A stretch of DNA of 64,000 bases from Pseudomonadales bacterium (GCA_028281635.1 JANQJM010000141.1:1-64000); one strand, 5' to 3'. Numbered from the stretch's first letter, positions 9,001-17,792 are shown. The notes: generated by a model not told the origin, from the sequence alone. Translations and numbers: made by a program.

Positions 9001-11127
9001 TCATGAACATCGCCGAAAGACAAATAGCACCGGAGGTTTGGCCAGGCATTCTTCCCGCCTGCTGTGATAAACCTGTTCCAGCTGCGCCAGCTTGGTCAGC
9101 GAGTCATAGACATCCGGTTGCTCCATTGCGATCACCAGAATATTGTTCTTGAGGCTTTCAAACCTCGATCTATTTCTAGCCTTCAGCGTAGCGATTGGTG
9201 TAATTCCCTGTAAGTTCATGGATTGACCTCCATAGACTGCTCTAACCATACCAGCACCGTTGATAACGGCCTGAGCATCTGCTGCGACAACATCCTCGAA
9301 GAATTGTGGCCAGCAACGGTACGCACGAAGCAGATCTTCATAAAGCTCTTTCTTTCTGCAATGAACTTGAAATTCCTTAACCTGATTGTGTTCGTTGTAT
9401 GTCAAGTAAAGCATCCTTTTAGTTCGCCGGATTTCAGAGCGAAGTGAGTACAATGAACGTCTTGCGGTTACCGTAATTTCTTCAACGGTAGTGGGCGCAC
9501 TGATTGTCAATTCTCCAGTTTCATCGATGTTCAGTCTTAACTGGCGAGACTTCCCCGGTTCAGCCGATTCTGCAGGGATCGGTAGTTGATTCGAGGTTTC
9601 GGATTCAGCGCTTAACTGGTGAGGGCCAGAAGGAAAATACTCCTGGCCTGTCTCTGGTGCCTGTTGCTTTATCTCCCGCACCAACTGAATCGGTTCCAAG
9701 TCGGCAGCCAATACTCGCCCGGAGGAATCACGTGGCGATATCTGTATTTGTAAGGGTTCCACTCCTGTCGCGAATCTATTCGATCGCTGGTATTCAGAAA
9801 TTGGTTTGATTGTCGGTTCTGCTCGGACTATGTCTATGAACGCTGATTGTTCCTCACTGACTTCCGGCACACCCGAGCCAGAAAGTTCTACTACATTAGG
9901 TTCTGCAGCACTGGAGAAAGTTGGGTTTACTTCCAAATGCAACTTCTGTTCTTCAGTTACTATGGATTCAGCGATAGCCTGTGATGGGAAGGGGTACTGT
10001 GGCCAAACTGGTGCCCATGCCGAAGGTAGCACCAGCATCAAACACAGCATCAGCAAACAGAATCTTGCATAGGTGCCAGTAGAGTGATCGAGATTAGAAT
10101 CGAGAAGAATACGCACCCTGGCCTTAAGGTCAGTAGACTGCAGCCAGGCCAGTGAATGTAAATTTAGTGAGTTGTGTCGCAGTGACTTCGAAAGTTCTAC
10201 CAGATTGGTGGCATAACTTCCTGCGAGTTCGGCCCTGTTTTGGCTGTCATAGTTTACTACCCAGTCGTCGCAGGCCAGTTCTCTTTCAAAGCTGATTTTA
10301 CGATTGATGTAGCGAACCGCAGGATGCCAATAAAGGAATATTGATGCCACAGCCTGGATTAGTACGATAATCGTATCACGTCTTTTTATGTGCGCCAGCT
10401 CATGCAGTAAAACTTGGTCAAGAAGAACATTCGAGACGTCAGGCCGTGTCATGTGACTCGGCATTAAAATCGTAGGATGAAAGATCCCTGTAGCAAGTGG
10501 GTTTCTGACCTGACTGCTATGCTTGAGCCTTGGGGCTCTATTTAACCTGATATACGTTCCAAGTTTTGTCAGCCGAGAGTAAAGCTCACCGCTCACAGGT
10601 TCAGATGAGGCAACAAGTCTCCTTAGGTCCTGGTAAGACTGAATCGTCGTTATGATTCTGAATATTGCCCCTGTTAGCAGCAGGAGCGAGAGTGAGATGC
10701 CTATCCAGGAGAGGGCCTTGGAATTCGAGAAGAACTCCAGAGAGATTCGCCAGAGTGGGGCTTGCCATTGAGTTGATGGCGGATTTGCTTCTCCAGCACT
10801 AATTGGGTCTGACTGATCTGCAGCGAGAGGTCCGAGTCGTTCAGCATTGTCGATAGATCGTACTGGTGGGGAAATTATTTCTGTTAGAAACTCGTTGGAG
10901 TTGGATTCCAACTTCGCATTTAAAATATTTGCCTGAAAGTGTGGCGTTATAAAACTCTGTAGAGGTAAGAACAGGAGTAATACCAGAACGCTAAACCAGA
11001 CATTGTGCCTGGTGGTTGCATTAGCAGTGATTAAACACAGCAATCCTCTGGTCAGGATCACAATTAACATTCCCAATACCAGATAGTTTGCTATCAGTAA
11101 CGAAAAGAATTGAAACTTTTCCAGCAA
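9001..11127 (-). CDS. BlaR1-type M56 family membrane metallopeptidase with unusual C-terminal TonB-box-like/Cys domain
   Basis: Multiple TM helices, HELAH zinc motif, ERELACDDWVV; C-terminal VEEITVTARRS + CRK...RCWPQFFE...ECLAKPPVLFVFRRC. Confidence 0.88.
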   Translation of the reverse strand: MLEKFQFFSLLIANYLVLGMLIVILTRGLLCLITANATTRHNVWFSVLVLLLFLPLQSFITPHFQANILNAKLESNSNEFLTEIISPPVRSIDNAERLGPLAADQSDPISAGEANPPSTQWQAPLWRISLEFFSNSKALSWIGISLSLLLLTGAIFRIITTIQSYQDLRRLVASSEPVSGELYSRLTKLGTYIRLNRAPRLKHSSQVRNPLATGIFHPTILMPSHMTRPDVSNVLLDQVLLHELAHIKRRDTIIVLIQAVASIFLYWHPAVRYINRKISFERELACDDWVVNYDSQNRAELAGSYATNLVELSKSLRHNSLNLHSLAWLQSTDLKARVRILLDSNLDHSTGTYARFCLLMLCLMLVLPSAWAPVWPQYPFPSQAIAESIVTEEQKLHLEVNPTFSSAAEPNVVELSGSGVPEVSEEQSAFIDIVRAEPTIKPISEYQRSNRFATGVEPLQIQISPRDSSGRVLAADLEPIQLVREIKQQAPETGQEYFPSGPHQLSAESETSNQLPIPAESAEPGKSRQLRLNIDETGELTISAPTTVEEITVTARRSLYSLRSEIRRTKRMLYLTYNEHNQVKEFQVHCRKKELYEDLLRAYRCWPQFFEDVVAADAQAVINGAGMVRAVYGGQSMNLQGITPIATLKARNRSRFESLKNNILVIAMEQPDVYDSLTKLAQLEQVYHSRREECLAKPPVLFVFRRCS

Positions 11128-11141
11128 CTGATTTCTCCAGC

Positions 11142-11522
11142 TTATGTTTTGCTTTTGTTAATCAAATCCCTAATTTGCGCTATTTCCGAGGCATCCAGTG
11201 CCTCGTCTTCGAGAAGATTCACAACCAATGACTGGGGTGAGCCATGGAAAAAATTGGACAGCAATTGGTTTATTGCTGCAGTTCTTGCTTTGTTTCGCTC
11301 AACAAGCGGTTTATAAACGTAGGTTCGGCCAGATACGAAATGCTCAACGTAGCCTTTGGATTCCAGAACTCTTAGCATCGTTTGTACGGTCTTGTATGTC
11401 GCAGATTGACTCTTTTTCAGAACCTCGGTCACATCTCTTACGGACGCCTCTTCGAGTTCCCAAATCACGTCCATAATCTTCAGTTCACCATCCGTGAGAA
11501 TTTTTGATGCCTTTCTTGCCAA
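11142..11522 (-). CDS. BlaI/MecI/CopY family transcriptional repressor
   Basis: LTDGELKIMDVIWELEEASVRDVTEVL...ATYKTVQTMLRVLESKGYV; C-terminal GSPQSLVVNLLEDEALDASEIAQIRDLI. Confidence 0.95.
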   Translation of the reverse strand: MARKASKILTDGELKIMDVIWELEEASVRDVTEVLKKSQSATYKTVQTMLRVLESKGYVEHFVSGRTYVYKPLVERNKARTAAINQLLSNFFHGSPQSLVVNLLEDEALDASEIAQIRDLINKSKT

Positions 11523-11549
11523 ATCTACTCCGAAGTCGTTATTCTTTAA

Positions 11550-11588
11550 GACATAGATCAGAGTAGCTTCTGTACATCACTGTGTCAA
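11550..11588 (-). promoter_or_regulatory. Candidate sigma70 promoter with overlapping inverted repeat upstream of the BlaI-type gene
   Basis: Minus strand TTGACA (11588-11583) N17 TACTCT; imperfect inverted repeat GACACAG / CTATGTC flanks it. Confidence 0.4.
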
Positions 11589-11829
11589 TCAAAGCGATGC
11601 AGACAACAAACCCTGAATTAAAAACGTTAGAGATTGGTCAAGAGATAAGCCACCGAGATTTTTACACTACTGTCGGTGCCGGTGGCATACAGTGAGAGGC
11701 GGGGAGAGATTTGTGTTTCTCTGGTGTTGGCTTTTTGGCAAAGGCAGCCCTTCGGGTGAGCCTCAGAGATTAGTACTTTTTCCGGATAGCTTAACAGTTC
11801 TTACTCTGCGCGATTTTCAAACTTGAACA

Positions 11830-12801
11830 CTAATTGTCCTTCGCATCGATGTGGGATTTGCGCATCTTGCGCAACTTTTGCATCTGACTTTCGATTTTGT
11901 TCATCTTCTCACTGAGTTCGCGCTTGGCAGCGATGATTTCATCGTCTTCCCCTACTTCGAACTCTTTGTAGGATGAATACAGTTTCGATTGCTCTTCTTT
12001 TAGTTTTCCAGCGCGATAAGTTTTGTACTGACTTACCTGTCGACGCACTGCGAGACCAGGAACCAGCACTATTGACACTGCAAGAATGTATGGAAACGTC
12101 AGCCAAAACAAATACAAAAGCTGAACATAGCTTTTGTACATAAAACTCCAACGCACATTGGCCAAAAAAATCGAAACCAGAATACCCACCGCCCCTATTA
12201 ATAGAGCGAAAAACCAAAGCGAATCACCCAGGGTGCCAATGCCACCAGATCCATCTGGGTCTTCGGGATCAAGCGAGTGCTGTAAACTCGGTGCGAAACT
12301 CAGAACCAGCTTTATCACCGCTGCAATGGAAAGTAGGCCAATTCCCGCCAAAAAACCGGATAGAAAGAAACCGATATAGAACAAGGTCAGTGCTGCAACC
12401 GACTCATGAATAACAGCTGGAACCCCCAGCAGATGGCCGATGCCAGTATTTAAGGTTGCGAAGCTAAGACCTGCCATGATGAACCGGCTGTCGCTAAGCC
12501 AGTTGTCCACAATCTCTTGCGTGAGCTTTGTTTGGCCTTCAAATTTATCGATGGTAGCCAGGCTTTTGCGGAAGGCCATAGTGGCCGCATACAGCGCCAT
12601 GATGCAAGTAGACATGATGGCGCCCAGAACCCAGAGTGATTGTTCGAAGAAGGCCACTTTGTTGGGAATAGCCATGAATAAGGCAAGGATATAGATCAAG
12701 CCGACACTGAGAGACAGGCTCACCTTGGCAGTCATGCTCAGCATATTGCCATCACGGTAAGGGTCGTAGAACGGATAGAACTCTGTATGTTGACGGTCCA
12801 T
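11830..12801 (-). CDS. Polytopic membrane protein with C-terminal coiled coil, unknown function
   Basis: Several hydrophobic segments, then basic/charged coiled-coil tail (EDDEIIAAKRELSEKMNKIESQMQKLRKMRKS). Confidence 0.7.
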   Translation of the reverse strand: MDRQHTEFYPFYDPYRDGNMLSMTAKVSLSLSVGLIYILALFMAIPNKVAFFEQSLWVLGAIMSTCIMALYAATMAFRKSLATIDKFEGQTKLTQEIVDNWLSDSRFIMAGLSFATLNTGIGHLLGVPAVIHESVAALTLFYIGFFLSGFLAGIGLLSIAAVIKLVLSFAPSLQHSLDPEDPDGSGGIGTLGDSLWFFALLIGAVGILVSIFLANVRWSFMYKSYVQLLYLFWLTFPYILAVSIVLVPGLAVRRQVSQYKTYRAGKLKEEQSKLYSSYKEFEVGEDDEIIAAKRELSEKMNKIESQMQKLRKMRKSHIDAKDN

Positions 12802-12889
12802 GGTTGTTCTTATTTCTTTCGATTTCGGACGCTATATTGGTCGATACACGCAGCTATAACAATTGCGCTACGGTAATTCACCCGGACTT

Positions 12890-12919
12890 ATTCTAGTAAG
12901 TGGCGCCAACCTTTTTCAA
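12890..12919 (-). promoter_or_regulatory. Candidate sigma70 promoter for 11830-12801
   Basis: Minus strand TTGAAA N18 TAGAAT. Confidence 0.4.
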
Positions 12920-12967
12920 TGCCCCCAATTATATGACCGAGGAGCGAAAAATTCCGTTCCTCAGGTC

Positions 12968-13585
12968 TCAGTTTTCCAGGTTATCGGTCATTGCGACTGC
13001 TTCTTCTGCTGCGGTTGGGTGCCACGGAGTTAATGGGAATGGCAGTTGGGAACTTATAAGGCTATGGTATTTCTGGTGTGGATTGATTGTATTCCTTAGA
13101 AAGAAGTCAAATTCTGGATGATTTGTAAGAAAAGAAGAACGGATGCCGAAGCCATTACTACTATAACTTGACCATCTATACATCGCCGCGTGGTTCACTA
13201 GACCTTCAATCAATGGTTGCTGTTCGATTGCGATCTGACTTTGAAGAACCTCGCCTTCGGTTGTAAGGGGCTTACTCTTTCTATTCTTACCAAGACAATC
13301 TGAAGCCCGTGTAAATCGATCACCATAGTACTCACGATACTGACACATTACCGTATCCAGTAAACGATTAATTCCGGTAGGAGTCCCGGGCGTAACAAGT
13401 AAAAGCACTCGATTTGGTAACACACAGTAGGCATGCAGACAGACCTTGAATGTCTTGAGGCTATTAAGCAGCCGACATATGTAGTATTGGCTGCAGGCGT
13501 CATCATAGAAGCAACCTGCAATGGTCTTCTCTTGTTGTGTTAAAAAATGCGTTATCCCCGGTTGATGATATCTAAGAACACGCAT
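12968..13585 (-). CDS. Y1/REP-associated tyrosine transposase-like protein lacking catalytic motifs
   Basis: Family scaffold (FKVCLHAYCVLPNRVLLLVTPGTP...YRWSSYSSNGFG...LTNHPEF) with PNHVHLL replaced by PNRVLLL; starts 5 bp after the ABC exporter stop. Confidence 0.7.
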   Translation of the reverse strand: MRVLRYHQPGITHFLTQQEKTIAGCFYDDACSQYYICRLLNSLKTFKVCLHAYCVLPNRVLLLVTPGTPTGINRLLDTVMCQYREYYGDRFTRASDCLGKNRKSKPLTTEGEVLQSQIAIEQQPLIEGLVNHAAMYRWSSYSSNGFGIRSSFLTNHPEFDFFLRNTINPHQKYHSLISSQLPFPLTPWHPTAAEEAVAMTDNLEN

Positions 13586-13589
13586 TTAA

Positions 13590-15659
13590 CTAACCCAGCC
13601 TCAATTCATTGTCTGCATGAGCCACTAGCTCTGGATCGTGCGTAACCAACACAATTGTCATGCCCTCGCTTTTTAATTCTTGCAGCAGGGAGATTGCAGC
13701 CTCCCTGTTCAAATGAGAGAGGGCTTCATCCAACAATAATAGTTTGGGAGACCGGTAGAGGGCACGTGCTAACAGGACACGTTGTATCTGGCCAGCAGAC
13801 AAGATGCTTCCTAGCTCCCCTATCTCTGTGCAAAATCCAAGCGGCAAGTTTTCCACCATGCCACTGATTTCCAAACGATCGCAGACTTCAACGAGCCTGG
13901 TCTGGTTACCTGCATCTCTCCCCAGGTTAATGTTGTAAGCAAGGTCCCCAGCTAACAGATCATCCCCATGCAACACTGCACTTACTTGGGCTCGCAGTTC
14001 AGTTTTTCCGATACTAGCTAGATCTCGCCCTCCAATACTTATAGTGCCGGTGTATATCGGGTCCAGCCGAAGTATTAGTTTTAATAGAGAAGTTTTGCCA
14101 CATCCAGATCTCCCTGTAAGGGCCGTAGTTTCTCCTTCAGTGAACGTAAAACTAATGTCGTTGAGAAGGTTTTCAGCCAGCCCATGATAGCTCAATGACA
14201 GGTTTCGAAGCACAACATCACCTGATAGTGACTGACCAATGAGTGAAGGTCTGGAGGATAGTTTCTCACCTGAAGTCAAAAGGATGTCAGAAACTCGCTC
14301 AAGTTCGAGGTTTACAAGTCGTATCTCACTCAATTTGGGAAGCATCGCAAGCACTGAATTGGAAAAGTGCTGCTTAAGAAAGACAAAACTCATGAGCTGC
14401 CCCAATGTCATTCCTCCGCTGATAACACCTGAAGCCCCCAGGTACACCACACAAATGTTTTCTATGCCTAGCAGCAGGGCCTGTACAGAATTCAGACTCG
14501 CTTGAAATGAGTCTAGTTTGTATCCAGTGTTTAATTGTGACGCATAGGTCGATTCCCAATCTGATAGCCTGTCTAATTCGATTCCATTGACCTTCGTAGT
14601 CCTGATTGTTCGTATATTCTCCATGAACCGGGTCTGCTGCTTTGCGCCGGTAGTTAGCGCAAGCTTCCTCAAACCACCCTCATGAGGTAGTGCTAACACG
14701 CGCAACAGTGCAACTACTGCGACTGCACTCAATACTATCGTTGCCAGAGTAGGACTATATACAAACAACAGTACAAGCGTGATCACAGAGAACAAGCCAT
14801 CGACGACGACCGTGATCATTTCTTGTGTAACCAGCTTGCGAATAGTCTCCAGAGAACCAAATCGGGAAACAATATCCCCAATTTCTCTACGACTGTAAAA
14901 ATCCAGAGGTAAGGAAAGTAGGTGATATGCGGAGTTTCCAACGAGTTGAAAGCCAATTCGATTGCCAAATTGCAACAGGAATAGACTGCGCAGCTGAGTC
15001 AATGCAACCTTCATCACAGTCAGCACTACGAATAGTAATGCAAGCATAAGGATAAAATCTGAATCACCCTTACTTAACCCCTGATCGATCACTAGTTGCA
15101 AATACAATGGATTGAGCAGCGCTAAAAATTGCAGCACGAGAGTCATAATGAAAACTTGCAGAGCACTAGTCAGGGAGAGATCAACACCGTTAAATAACTG
15201 CGAGATTCTGATATTTGGAACCTTGGGGGCCTCTTGAAAATCGGCTGTGGGAGAGAATTCAATACCGATTCCGGTAAGATGAAACGGGAGTTCTTTAAGG
15301 CTGTAGGATCGAGGCCCGGATGCAGGGTCGTGAATCTTTGCCCCTCGCCTACCCAACTTCTTCAAGACCACAAAATGGTCCATATCCCAATGCAGGATCG
15401 CAGGTAGCTTCAATTGTTCAAGATCTTCCATCTCAAACTTGATTGCACGACCTCGTAGGTTTAATTGACTCCCCAGAGTTAACAGTTCTTTAGCGGAACT
15501 TCCCAGTGCCGCAGGGCCGAACTGGTTTCGCAAGCCATGTAGATCAACATGATTTCCGAAGTAGCTCGAAACCATCGCAAGACAAGCAAGGCCGCATTCA
15601 CTGTTCTCTGCCTGATACACCATTGGCAAAGAACGCATCCCCATCACCCAACCGCTCAA
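13590..15659 (-). CDS. Peptidase C39-containing ABC transporter (PCAT, bacteriocin/RiPP-type exporter)
   Basis: C39 motifs ENSECGLACLAM, HWDMDHFVVL, IHDPASG; Walker A GRSGCGKTS; signature LSAGQIQRV; Walker B LLLLDEALS. Confidence 0.95.
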   Translation of the reverse strand: MSGWVMGMRSLPMVYQAENSECGLACLAMVSSYFGNHVDLHGLRNQFGPAALGSSAKELLTLGSQLNLRGRAIKFEMEDLEQLKLPAILHWDMDHFVVLKKLGRRGAKIHDPASGPRSYSLKELPFHLTGIGIEFSPTADFQEAPKVPNIRISQLFNGVDLSLTSALQVFIMTLVLQFLALLNPLYLQLVIDQGLSKGDSDFILMLALLFVVLTVMKVALTQLRSLFLLQFGNRIGFQLVGNSAYHLLSLPLDFYSRREIGDIVSRFGSLETIRKLVTQEMITVVVDGLFSVITLVLLFVYSPTLATIVLSAVAVVALLRVLALPHEGGLRKLALTTGAKQQTRFMENIRTIRTTKVNGIELDRLSDWESTYASQLNTGYKLDSFQASLNSVQALLLGIENICVVYLGASGVISGGMTLGQLMSFVFLKQHFSNSVLAMLPKLSEIRLVNLELERVSDILLTSGEKLSSRPSLIGQSLSGDVVLRNLSLSYHGLAENLLNDISFTFTEGETTALTGRSGCGKTSLLKLILRLDPIYTGTISIGGRDLASIGKTELRAQVSAVLHGDDLLAGDLAYNINLGRDAGNQTRLVEVCDRLEISGMVENLPLGFCTEIGELGSILSAGQIQRVLLARALYRSPKLLLLDEALSHLNREAAISLLQELKSEGMTIVLVTHDPELVAHADNELRLG

Positions 15660-16900
15660 GAGATTTTTCCCCGCAGGCTGCGCAATGGTTTGAAGATAAA
15701 CTCAATCAGAGACATCTCAGCAGTTATGAAATCAGCCCCCAGCAGCAGGCCGGATTGCAACGGGAATACGTCGGAGCCTTCTACAAAGTGCTGCTCCGGA
15801 ATAGCAAGTACAGGAAAAAGAGGCTCCGGTGAGCTCGAGATCGGAATTCGGTGTTCTCGTGGATCCAAAGGGGATCGTCCGATACTGTCAATTTTTGCGG
15901 CGTACCGTCCGTAACTCTGAAAGTCGAACGCGTCATAGCGCAACATCAATTCCTGACCAGGTGCAAGTTTAGCGACGACGGTTGACGGTACGTAAATCTC
16001 CGCCAACAGAGTCCGGCTGTCCGGCTTTAAATAAATTAAGGGTTGTCCAGCTGAAACCGATTCACCTTCAACTACAGCAATTGTGGAAACAATACCGTCT
16101 CGTAAAGCAAGAACTGTCAATTGTTCCTGATGCTCATTCAAGGACAATTGATGCAACAGATCAATTTCAGACGCTCGAATTTTTGAGAGACTAATGCCGT
16201 ATTCATATTCTGTTGTGGCGAGCCGGTTTTCCAGCCGAACAATTTCCGACTGCGATTGTTGTTGCTTTTGCCTGGCGCTCTGTATAAGCCGTACCAGACT
16301 CAGGCGTTCAAATTGTTGTTCACGAAACTGAGCTTCTGGTATAGAGCCGCTGAGCATAAGTGTATGTTGTTTCTGAAGTAACGAATCACTAATGACCAGT
16401 TGTTCTTCCAGAGTATCTATACCCATCAGAGTAAATGTTAGCTGCTTACGGAGCTGCTCAATTTCTTTGTCCACACTAACCACGAACTGCTGATGAGATT
16501 CTCGTAAGAGATCGCGTTCTTTACCGAGGTTTTGAATTTTTAATCGGATGAATTTTTCTTGTTGAGAGTTTAGTGATTTCCCATCGACACCGAAAAGTCG
16601 TCGAGAAAGTGTTACCACCACCTCACCAGCGTTAACTTTGTCGCCAATTGAAAAATTCAGCTCTTCAACCAAGGCCTTTTCGGGGGCAACAAGTTGTTGC
16701 TCAACTTCACGTGCAATCAACCGTCCCCGGGCAGATTGCGTCTCCCGATAGTTCAGAGAGCTCATCAATACAACCAGAATTACTATTAAACTGCACAGCA
16801 ACCAAATAAGTGGGAGATAGGCAGAAGACTTCTGCAACATGGCCTGTGCGCGTTTTCGATGCATTCGGTAGTTAACAGCTTCAGAGCGAAACAAATCCAT
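15656..16900 (-). CDS. HlyD-family membrane fusion protein
   Basis: N-terminal TM, RGRLIAREVEQQLVAPEKALVEELNFSIGDKVNAGE, long coiled coil, beta-barrel region; overlaps C39 ABC start; Met at 16900 preferred. Confidence 0.9.
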   Translation of the reverse strand: MDLFRSEAVNYRMHRKRAQAMLQKSSAYLPLIWLLCSLIVILVVLMSSLNYRETQSARGRLIAREVEQQLVAPEKALVEELNFSIGDKVNAGEVVVTLSRRLFGVDGKSLNSQQEKFIRLKIQNLGKERDLLRESHQQFVVSVDKEIEQLRKQLTFTLMGIDTLEEQLVISDSLLQKQHTLMLSGSIPEAQFREQQFERLSLVRLIQSARQKQQQSQSEIVRLENRLATTEYEYGISLSKIRASEIDLLHQLSLNEHQEQLTVLALRDGIVSTIAVVEGESVSAGQPLIYLKPDSRTLLAEIYVPSTVVAKLAPGQELMLRYDAFDFQSYGRYAAKIDSIGRSPLDPREHRIPISSSPEPLFPVLAIPEQHFVEGSDVFPLQSGLLLGADFITAEMSLIEFIFKPLRSLRGKIS

Positions 16901-16907
16901 GGGTCGA

Positions 16908-17792
16908 CTACTCTGTGGCGAAGTAAGCTGGAAACAGAGACAGGTAGCGCCACTGCCATGCATATTCCAATAACGCTGTTTCTAAAATAGTCGCCAAATT
17001 CTGAGTAAGTCGTTCCACTTTTTGCTCACGACTCTCTCCGATTTTTAGCGATGGCTCTAGTTGAGGAAAAGCTATGACCTGGTTCATTCCCCGAACTTCC
17101 ACATTGAGCACCGGCACCATGGGCACTTGGGACAGTACTGAGAGCGTTGCTGGACCACTTGGAAATACTGCTTCTCGTCCAAGAAGCTTCACTTGAGTGC
17201 AACGACCAAACCCGGGCGGCAAATCAGCAAAAGTCAGTAAAGTGGTATCAGGAATCTGCAGCAGCCTTATTAGCTGGACAGCGCTGGTTGCAGATACAAT
17301 GAGTTGTTTTGGTTGACGTGTTCGTCTGTGACTAAACCCTGCCCTCCAGTTCGCGAGAAACTCGGGTGTAGATTCGAGTTGAGTGAGAAAATACTGCTTT
17401 CTGGAAGCCCCCTCAAATGAGGCCACAATATTTGGCCCGTAAACGAAATCACCGAAATGAAAACTGACAATAAGTCTTGATCTGCTGTCTTGTTGCAGAA
17501 GTTGTTGATACTCATCGCTCTGCTCAAAACGAAACGAATCAATGTGTTTGTGAACAGTAGATGGGGAAAGTCGTCTGTTTCTGTACTTCTCTACCTGCGC
17601 AAGATAGCGCCAGTTTCTATCAAGTAGTGCTTTAACTTCCTGCTGTGGTTCGCGGAGGATTCTTGAAAGAGCCGAACGAAGTGCTTGCGCCTGACTTGGG
17701 CTGTTCGTGCCATGCCAAGCTCGACGTAAAAGAAGCGAGCAAAGACTGTTAACGGAAAGGCCATCCCAAGCCCTTCTGCTGTTGTGATTCAT
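16908..17792 (-). CDS. LpxL/HtrB-like lysophospholipid acyltransferase-superfamily protein
   Basis: VSFHFGDFVYG motif region, then FADLPPGFG...VKLLGREAVFPSGPATLSVLSQVPMVPVL as in the family. Confidence 0.65.
   Translation of the reverse strand: MNHNSRRAWDGLSVNSLCSLLLRRAWHGTNSPSQAQALRSALSRILREPQQEVKALLDRNWRYLAQVEKYRNRRLSPSTVHKHIDSFRFEQSDEYQQLLQQDSRSRLIVSFHFGDFVYGPNIVASFEGASRKQYFLTQLESTPEFLANWRAGFSHRRTRQPKQLIVSATSAVQLIRLLQIPDTTLLTFADLPPGFGRCTQVKLLGREAVFPSGPATLSVLSQVPMVPVLNVEVRGMNQVIAFPQLEPSLKIGESREQKVERLTQNLATILETALLEYAWQWRYLSLFPAYFATE

Noticed and set aside
11597-11695. 32-codon plus-strand ORF MQTTNPELKTLEIGQEISHRDFYTTVGAGGIQ in the intergenic region
   Set aside because: Has GAGG near its end, but no Shine-Dalgarno and the double glycine is almost at the C-terminus, leaving no core peptide.
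12900-13121. Plus-strand 73-aa ORF as a candidate RiPP precursor for the C39 exporter
   Set aside because: It is antisense to the better supported transposase-like C-terminus, has no clear GG-leader and no convincing ribosome-binding site.
12968-13585. Active insertion element / mobile element
   Set aside because: HUH and Tyr motifs are lost and no flanking terminal repeats or target duplications are apparent.
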